A stretch of DNA of 64,000 nt from Streptomyces venezuelae (GTDB lineage: Bacteria > Actinomycetota > Actinomycetes > Streptomycetales > Streptomycetaceae): NCBI RefSeq assembly GCF_008642375.1, contig NZ_CP029194.1, positions 3,286,001-3,350,000 on the forward strand, read 5' to 3'. Below are positions 59,022 to 64,000 of the stretch, in pieces. The translations under genes and the position numbers were made by a program. The notes under the pieces are model-generated. The model made no database searches. It was given only the letters and a program-made list of their open reading frames with translations, and was not told the origin of the DNA. Numbering within the stretch: the first letter of the stretch is position 1; each line of letters begins with the position of its first letter.

Positions 59022-60134
59022 TCAGGCCGCTCCGGCCGCTCCGGTGGAGCCCGCGGGGCCGATGGGGCCGACGGCTCCGGCGGCCCGTGCGGTGAGGCGG
59101 TCGACCTCCTGGGCCGCCGTGCCCGCCACCCCGGACAGGAAGCCCTGGGCGCGCGGTGAGGCGGTCGCCCGCAGCCACTCGGGCGCGACCTCGATGACGG
59201 CGACCTTGACCCCCGTACCGGCGAGGGCCAGCGGGAGGGTGTGGACGACCGTGGACGGGAAGCTGACGACGGTGCGGCCGATCGGGCCGCGCCGGGCGAT
59301 CAGCTCCAGGGGCAGCTCGGGCCTGACCACCTGGAGGCCGGTCTCGACGGCGATGCGGTGCAGCTTCTCGGCGCTCTCGCGGCGGTGCGCGAAGTAGCGG
59401 GTCGCGCCGTGGACGCGGGCCAGTTCCGCGACCACGCGCGCGTAGTGATCGGCGTCGACGACACCCGTCTCGACGAGCGAGGTGCCCACCAGGTCCGCGC
59501 CGCCGGTCAGCAGCGGGGGGCCGAAGCGGGCCCGGGTCCAGGCGTAGGAGTTCTCCGTGACCTCGACGCCGGCGGGGGCCTCGACGGGCAGCGACGTGAA
59601 GATCTCGACCGTACGGCCGCGGGCCGGGGCGAGCCGCCGGCGGGCCAGCGAGGTCACCGGGGCGAGGACAAGCTCGCGCGGGCCGAGGTTCCCCTTGCGG
59701 TGCCAGCGCACCAGGCGCTCGCCGCGGCCGAGCTGGGCGGCGAACTCCATGGTGGCGGTGCCGTCGTCGACGACCGTCAGGTGCCGGGGGGAGAAGAGCG
59801 ACAGGAGCAGCTGTACGTAGCGGGAGAACGGGTCGCCGATGATGACCCGGTCCGCCCGGCGCAGCGGCGGGGCGAGCTGCCGCAGGGTGCGGACGAGCGC
59901 GCCCCGGCCGCCGCGGGCCTCCTGCCAGTGGACGGTGAGGCCCTCGTCGCGGGCCAGCTGGGCCATCCGGCGCAGCTGGCCACGCGACATGGGGTCGGTC
60001 GGCGAGAGGACGACGACCGTGAGGGCGGGCGCGGGCGGCTCGCCGGGCGCCCGGTCGGGCGCCTGCGTGTGTGCCCATTCCAGGACGTTGAGGAGCTGGA
60101 CCGGACTCTCGACGAACGCCAGCTGCCCGGTCAT
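59022..60134 (-). CDS. Polysialyltransferase-family protein of the nonulosonic-acid cluster
   Basis: The 370-residue protein starts GQLAFVESPVQLLNVLEWAHTQ, typical of the POLYST (alpha-2,8-polysialyltransferase) family. It continues DRVIIGDPFSRYVQLLLSLFSPRHLTVVDDGTATMEFA and HRRESAEKLHRIAVETGLQVVRPELPLELIARRGPIGRTVVSFPSTVVHTLPLAL. It probably transfers CMP-activated Kdn/sialic-like sugars to a growing wall polymer. It is coupled to neuB by an ATGA overlap. The last ~20 residues are a collagen-like Gly-x-y run (GAVGPIGPAGSTGAAGAA). Confidence 0.85.
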   Translation of the reverse strand: MTGQLAFVESPVQLLNVLEWAHTQAPDRAPGEPPAPALTVVVLSPTDPMSRGQLRRMAQLARDEGLTVHWQEARGGRGALVRTLRQLAPPLRRADRVIIGDPFSRYVQLLLSLFSPRHLTVVDDGTATMEFAAQLGRGERLVRWHRKGNLGPRELVLAPVTSLARRRLAPARGRTVEIFTSLPVEAPAGVEVTENSYAWTRARFGPPLLTGGADLVGTSLVETGVVDADHYARVVAELARVHGATRYFAHRRESAEKLHRIAVETGLQVVRPELPLELIARRGPIGRTVVSFPSTVVHTLPLALAGTGVKVAVIEVAPEWLRATASPRAQGFLSGVAGTAAQEVDRLTARAAGAVGPIGPAGSTGAAGAA

Positions 60135-61024
60135 GCGGCGACGAGCCCCTGGACCCGGCGGAGCTTCTTCATCGGGCCGAGCTCCGACTCGTAGACCTTC
60201 TTGACGCCGTCGCCGAGGGCGGTCTCGATGGTGCGGATGTCGCGGACGAGGCGCTGGAGGCCCTGCGGCTCGACGGAGGCGGCCTGGTCGGAGCCCCACA
60301 TGGCGCGGTCGAGGGTGATGTGGCGCTCGACGAAGGTGGCGCCGAGGGCGACGGCGGCGAGGGTGGTCTGCAGGCCGGTCTCGTGGCCGGAGTAGCCGAT
60401 CGGGACGTTCGGGTACTCCTCCTTCAGCGTGTTGATCACGCGGAGGTTGAGCTCCTCGGCCTTGGCCGGGTAGGTCGAGGTGGCGTGGCAGAGCAGGATG
60501 TTGTCCGAGCCGAGGACCTCGACCGCGTGGCGGATCTGCTTCGGGGTGGACATGCCCGTCGAGAGGATGACCGTACGGCCGGTGGCGCGGAGCTCGCGCA
60601 GCAGCTCGTCGTCGGTGAGGGAGGCGGAGGCGACCTTGTGGGCGGGGACGTCGAACTTCTCCAGGAAGGCGACGGCCTCGGTGTCCCACGGGGAGGCGAA
60701 CCAGTCGATGCCCTGCTTCCTGCAGTGCTCGTCGATGGCGCGGTACTCGTCCTCGCCGAACTCCACGCGGTGGCGGTAGTCGATGTAGGTCATCCGGCCC
60801 CAGGGGGTGTCCCGCTCGATGTCCCACTGGTCGCGCGGGGTGCAGATCTCCGGTGTGCGCTTCTGGAACTTGACGGCGTCGCAGCCGGCCTCGGCGGCGA
60901 CGTCGATCAGCGCGAGGGCGTTGTCGAGCTCGCCGTTGTGGTTGATGCCGATCTCACCGGTGATGTAGACGGGCCGGCCGGGGCCGGCGGTCTTCGAGCC
61001 GAAGGTGCGCAGACGGGTGCTCAT
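60131..61024 (-). CDS. neuB: N-acetylneuraminate synthase family protein (NeuB-like, likely Kdn-type)
   Basis: The 297-residue TIM-barrel enzyme condenses phosphoenolpyruvate with a hexose-type acceptor. Motifs: YITGEIGINHNGELDNALALIDVAAEAGCDAVKFQKRTPE, HKVASASLTDDELLRELRATGRTVILSTGMST, LLCHATSTYPAKAEELNLRVI, GYSGHETGLQTTLAAVALGATFVERHITLDR. It lacks the ~60-residue antifreeze-like (SAF) C-terminal domain usual in NeuB. No NeuC epimerase is nearby and a phosphatase domain follows, so the acceptor may be mannose-6-phosphate, giving Kdn. Confidence 0.88.
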   Translation of the reverse strand: MSTRLRTFGSKTAGPGRPVYITGEIGINHNGELDNALALIDVAAEAGCDAVKFQKRTPEICTPRDQWDIERDTPWGRMTYIDYRHRVEFGEDEYRAIDEHCRKQGIDWFASPWDTEAVAFLEKFDVPAHKVASASLTDDELLRELRATGRTVILSTGMSTPKQIRHAVEVLGSDNILLCHATSTYPAKAEELNLRVINTLKEEYPNVPIGYSGHETGLQTTLAAVALGATFVERHITLDRAMWGSDQAASVEPQGLQRLVRDIRTIETALGDGVKKVYESELGPMKKLRRVQGLVAA

Positions 61025-61035
61025 GGTGCTGTTCC

Positions 61036-62253
61036 TTAGGAGTTGGGGATGAGGGGTGCGGGGGTGTCGAGCTCGGGTCCGAGGAGCCAGGCGGCGATCT
61101 CGCGGATCGCTCCGAAGCCGCCGGGGGTGGTGGTGACCGCGCGGGCCGCGGCCCGTACGGAGTCGTGGGCGCTGCTCACCGCGACGGGCCAGCCGACGAG
61201 GTGGAAGCAGGGCAGGTCGTTGACGTCGTTGCCGGCGTAGAGCACGCGCTGGGGGTCGATGCCCTCGGCCTCGCACCACTCCTTGAGGGCCCGGTCCTTG
61301 CGGTCGATGCCGTGCAGGACGGGGATCTTGAGCTTGCGGGCGCGGGCGGCGACGACGGCGTTCTGTTCGGTGGAGAGGATGAGGACGGGGAGGCCGGCGC
61401 GGCGCAGGGCCGCGATGCCGAGGCCGTCGCCGCGGTGCGCGGAGACGAACTCGCGTCCCTCGGCGTCGAGGTGGACCCGGTCGTCGGTCTGGGTGCCGTC
61501 GAAGTCGAGGACGACGGCGTCGACGTCGGCGAAGCCGGGCGTGACGGGCTCGTCGAGGAGCGGCGCGAGGGCCTTGGCGCGGGCGAGGTCGTGCGGGTCG
61601 TCGATCTCCAGGACACGGGCGGGGTCGGTGACGACGAGTGCCGTGCGGCCGAAGAAGCGGTGCCCGTGGGTACGGAAGCCGGCCGCGTCCATGGCGTAGA
61701 CGGCGCCGGTCTCCAGGTACTCGGGCTCCCGGTCCTGGCGGCGGGGGCGGTGCGCCTTGTCGTGGTTGACGCCGGTGGCCCCTTCGGGGGTCTCACGCCA
61801 GAGGAAGCCGTGCGAGGGGGCGGCGGTGAAGGCGGTGTCGGCGGCGCCGGAGGTGATCCTCTCGGCGGTCTCGGCGACCTCGGCGGAGGTGAGGAAGGGG
61901 CTCGTGCACTGAACGAGGAGGACGGTGTCGGCGGGCCGGCCGTGGGTGGCCTCGAAGGCGTCCATCGCGTGCAGGACGGCGGCCTCGCTGGTCGCGGTGT
62001 CGCCCGCGATCTCGGCGGGGCGGTGCACGGCCTCGGCTCCGGCGGAGCGGGCCGCGGCCGCGATGGCCGCGTCGTCGGTGGAGACCACGACGTGGGTGAC
62101 CGGGCGGGCGCCGAGGCAGGCGCGGACGGCACGGGCCACGAGCGCGACGCCGGCCACGGGGGCGAGGTTCTTGGCGGGGACGCCCTTGGAGCCTCCCCGG
62201 GCCGGGATGACGGCGAGCACGGTGGGGGCGGTCGGCGGTGGTGTCGTCGGCAT
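61036..62253 (-). CDS. Acylneuraminate/Kdn cytidylyltransferase fused to HAD phosphatase
   Basis: The 405-residue protein is a fusion. The N-terminal ~225 residues are a CMP-NeuA-type synthetase (VLAVIPARGGSKGVPAKNLAPVAGVALVARAV, VVVSTDDAAIAAAARSAGAE, LLVQCTSPFLTSAEV), activating the sugar with CTP. The C-terminal ~170 residues are a KdsC-like HAD phosphatase (AVVLDFDGTQTDDRVHLDAEG, LILSTEQN, KIPVLHGIDRKDRALKEW, YAGNDVNDLPCF). This would dephosphorylate Kdn-9-phosphate and activate Kdn in one protein. ATG 62253 shares its first base with the stop of the upstream gene. Confidence 0.9.
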   Translation of the reverse strand: MPTTPPPTAPTVLAVIPARGGSKGVPAKNLAPVAGVALVARAVRACLGARPVTHVVVSTDDAAIAAAARSAGAEAVHRPAEIAGDTATSEAAVLHAMDAFEATHGRPADTVLLVQCTSPFLTSAEVAETAERITSGAADTAFTAAPSHGFLWRETPEGATGVNHDKAHRPRRQDREPEYLETGAVYAMDAAGFRTHGHRFFGRTALVVTDPARVLEIDDPHDLARAKALAPLLDEPVTPGFADVDAVVLDFDGTQTDDRVHLDAEGREFVSAHRGDGLGIAALRRAGLPVLILSTEQNAVVAARARKLKIPVLHGIDRKDRALKEWCEAEGIDPQRVLYAGNDVNDLPCFHLVGWPVAVSSAHDSVRAAARAVTTTPGGFGAIREIAAWLLGPELDTPAPLIPNS

Positions 62254-63542
62254 CAGAGTTCTCCCAGCCGGCGGATGACGGGGGCCACGCGCTGCACGCC
62301 GTGCCGGTACGCGCCCCGCGCCGCCTCCCGGACGATCCGGCGGAGGCCGCTCTCGCGGGGCTCGGGCGCGGTGACGTCCAGGCGGTGGCGGGCGAGGATC
62401 CCGGGCAGGTAGCCGGGGGCCGTCTCCGCTGTGTAGTAGGGGGTGATCGGGGGCAGTGCGGGGAGCGCGAGGAGTGCGGCGACCCGGTCGCGGGCCGCGT
62501 CGAAGGCTTCTTCGTACGGGCTGTCGGACGCCACGCCCTGACGGGCGAGCCAGGTCTCGTCGGGTGCCGGGGCGAGTCCCTTGTCGAGGCCGTCGAAGGA
62601 GGTCAGCAGGCCGGAGCCGACGAAGTGGTGGTTGCCGAGCGCCTCGCGGACCCCGAGGTCGGTGAGGATCGCGGTGGGGATCCGGCGGTGGAGGGCTTCG
62701 AGCGCGGCCGTGGAGGAGACGGTGACCAGGAGGTCGGTCCGGTCGAGGACCTCGCCCATGTGCCCGTACACGAGACGGAAGTTGGCGGGCGGGTCGAGGT
62801 CGCGGACCAGCTTCTGGAAGGGGAACTCCTCCAGGTGCGTGGTGTGTTCGCCCGGCTTGGAGCGGAGCTTGAGGAGTACCTCGCGGCCCGGGTGGAGGCG
62901 GGCGTGGTCGATCAGCCGCCGCAGGACGTAGGAGCGTTCGGCCCGGGTGGCGGGCACGGACGGCTGGGCGGCGAAGACAAGGGTGTCGCGGCCGTCCTCG
63001 GGGGTGTGCGGGGCGCCGCCGAGGAAGGGCAGCGCGGCCTCGACGACCGAGTCGGAGCCGGCGCCCACGCCCTCGTAGACGGCCCGGAAACGCTCGGCGT
63101 CGTGGCGGGAGTTGGCGAGGACGACGTCGGCGCCGTGGCGCAGGAGGAGCCCGTCGGTGAGCTTCTCGTAGACGACGCCGACATAGCCGGTGACGATCAC
63201 CGGGCGCCGGGCCAGGGCCAGGTCGGCAAGACCCTGGAGTACGGCCCGGACGGTGCCGCCGACCAGGGCGAGGACGATGACGTCGTATCCCTCTCCCCGC
63301 TCCTCCGCGTCCCGGACGGCACGGAGGAACTCCGCGCCCGTCACCTCGCTCGGGGTGGTCGTGGACACCCCGGTCTCGGCGAGCTGGCGCGGGGTGGGTG
63401 TGGCCCGTCCCCGCAGGACGAATCCGGTGGGCTCGGCTGTCGCCGTGGTGATGCGGCGCGCCGTGAGGGCGCCCCATTTCCACCGGGTGTCGGAATCGGC
63501 GAGTACGGCTACTCGTACTGCCTCGTTGGTACGTGATGGCAC
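62253..63542 (-). CDS. Putative glycosyltransferase (DUF6716-type)
   Basis: The ~429-residue protein has a two-domain GT-B-like pattern: RVAVLADSDTRWKWGALTARRITTA at the N-terminus, VIVTGYVGVVYEKLTDGLLLRHGADVVLANSRHDAERFRAVYEGVG, LRSKPGEHTTHLEEFPFQKLVRDLDPPANFRLVYGHMGEVLDRTDLLVTVSSTAALEALHRRIPTAILTDLGV. It is related to DUF6716 putative glycosyltransferases. GTG 63542 is chosen because TAGCGT lies 7 bases upstream (leaderless). It heads the minus-strand glycopolymer operon and may attach the sugar or linker. Confidence 0.8.
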   Translation of the reverse strand: MPSRTNEAVRVAVLADSDTRWKWGALTARRITTATAEPTGFVLRGRATPTPRQLAETGVSTTTPSEVTGAEFLRAVRDAEERGEGYDVIVLALVGGTVRAVLQGLADLALARRPVIVTGYVGVVYEKLTDGLLLRHGADVVLANSRHDAERFRAVYEGVGAGSDSVVEAALPFLGGAPHTPEDGRDTLVFAAQPSVPATRAERSYVLRRLIDHARLHPGREVLLKLRSKPGEHTTHLEEFPFQKLVRDLDPPANFRLVYGHMGEVLDRTDLLVTVSSTAALEALHRRIPTAILTDLGVREALGNHHFVGSGLLTSFDGLDKGLAPAPDETWLARQGVASDSPYEEAFDAARDRVAALLALPALPPITPYYTAETAPGYLPGILARHRLDVTAPEPRESGLRRIVREAARGAYRHGVQRVAPVIRRLGEL

Positions 63543-63772
63543 GTCGAGGACGCTAGAAGGGCATTCCGCTTTCCGGCCCAACTGAGACACAACAACGGGT
63601 GAACAGCGCCTCACCGACTTGTTAAGCGGGTCGCCTTCCGGTCGGAATCGGCCGGAATGAGGTCCTGATTTCCTTTCCGGTAAAGGCGGTTAATCGGCCC
63701 GCCGCTTGGTGTTCACCGAATATCCCCCCACCGGTCGGGGAGAGTGCCGGGGCGGCGCCTAGCGTCGGCCAC
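63543..63772. promoter_or_regulatory. Divergent promoter region of the glycopolymer cluster
   Basis: Two -10-like TAGCGT boxes face outwards, at 63550-63555 (minus) and 63760-63765 (plus). Each is 7 bases from a GTG start and neither gene has a ribosome-binding site. The region is less GC-rich than its surroundings (for example GGTAAAGGCGGTTAATCGG). No clear -35 boxes are seen. Confidence 0.55.
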
Positions 63773-64000
63773 GTGGTCAAGCTCTCCGTGGTCGTGCCGT
63801 TCTTCAACGTGCAGACATATGCCCCCGACACCCTCACAAGCCTGCGTGCCAACGCCCGCGAGGACTTCGAGTTCCTCCTTGTCGACGACTGCTCGTCCGA
63901 CGGGACCCCCGACATCCTCGAACGGGCCGTACGCGACGTACCGGGTGCCGTCCTGCTCAGGCACGAACGCAACGAAGGCCTCGCCACGGCGCGCAACACG
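63773..64000 (+). CDS. Family 2 glycosyltransferase, N-terminal part
   Basis: The gene starts at GTG 63773 and runs off the right edge. The first 76 residues read VKLSVVVPFFNVQTYAPDTLTSLRANA, then EDFEFLLVDDCSSDGTPDILERAV and LLRHERNEGLATARNT. These are the nucleotide-sugar-binding start and DD-x-S-x-DGT motif of GT2 (GT-A) glycosyltransferases. It is divergent from the nonulosonic-acid operon and probably builds part of the same wall glycopolymer. Confidence 0.85.
   Translation, partial: MVKLSVVVPFFNVQTYAPDTLTSLRANAREDFEFLLVDDCSSDGTPDILERAVRDVPGAVLLRHERNEGLATARNT

Overview
The window is chromosomal DNA of a Streptomyces species. It is very GC-rich, has many GTG starts and long non-coding open frames opposite real genes, and follows the gene order of the Streptomyces core chromosome. 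From memory of S. coelicolor A3(2), it runs collinearly from about SCO4931 (GGDEF protein) down to the SCO4880s (nonulosonic-acid wall-polymer genes). Landmarks are cya, birA, pccB/pccE, accA2, a purine nucleoside phosphorylase, deoC, sigQ-afsQ1-afsQ2, add, deoA, cdd and a BmpA-type nucleoside ABC transporter. I see no tRNA, rRNA, CRISPR array, phage or replication origin.

Layout. 1-3.4 kb: end of an FG-GAP repeat protein, a degraded alpha/beta-hydrolase remnant, a small secreted protein, a DHFR-like protein and a winged-helix protein. 3.4-7.8 kb: GAF-GGDEF diguanylate cyclase, enoyl-CoA hydratase, class III adenylate cyclase and biotin ligase. 7.9-15.4 kb: acyl-CoA carboxylase genes (pccB, pccE, then accA2), separated by an MFS exporter with its TetR regulator, a small membrane protein, a Maf protein and a membrane protein. 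15.4-22.3 kb: TetR and DeoR regulators, an LpdA-type flavoprotein, a gamma-glutamylcyclotransferase-like protein, purine nucleoside phosphorylase and phosphohexomutase. 22.4-31 kb: PH-domain protein, class F sortase and its likely substrate, deoC with two aldehyde dehydrogenase-type genes, and a TerD protein. 31-36.8 kb: kinase, sigQ/afsQ1/afsQ2/lipoprotein, VanZ, PspC. 37-42 kb: add, then an operon of a secreted TSG-repeat protein, a DUF5819 protein and an HTTM/gamma-carboxylase-like membrane protein. 43.2-44.1 kb: an intact-looking IS. 44-49.2 kb: LysR/MFS pair, L,D-transpeptidase, SnoaL-type ECF sigma factor, STAS and HAD proteins. 49.2-56.3 kb: nucleoside uptake and salvage. 56.5-57.6 kb: three tandem small secreted paralogues. 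57.7-64 kb: M20 amidohydrolase and a Kdn/sialic-acid-like glycopolymer cluster.

Main finding. The 12-bp palindrome CTACGCGCGTAG, or a close variant, lies in the upstream region of six separate transcription units that all take up or break down nucleosides: punA (19569), deoC (25913), add (38570), deoA (50545), the ABC-transporter/cdd operon (55089, extended to a perfect 20-bp palindrome) and bmpA (56297). At deoC it fills the -35/-10 spacer of a predicted promoter. This looks like a local nucleoside regulon spread over 37 kb. The DeoR-family gene at 16111-17076 is the nearest candidate regulator, but the sequence does not prove it.

Other points: a candidate BldD box upstream of the diguanylate cyclase; an AfsQ1 box between sigQ and afsQ1, plus a second match upstream of the sortase substrate; several genes whose predicted -10 box lies 6-7 bases before the start codon (likely leaderless mRNAs); a transporter ATPase gene with no ATG/GTG/TTG at its expected start; an IS inserted exactly at the TA centre of a palindrome; a CMP-sugar synthetase fused to a HAD phosphatase; and palindromic repeat elements that supply the stop codons of three unrelated genes.
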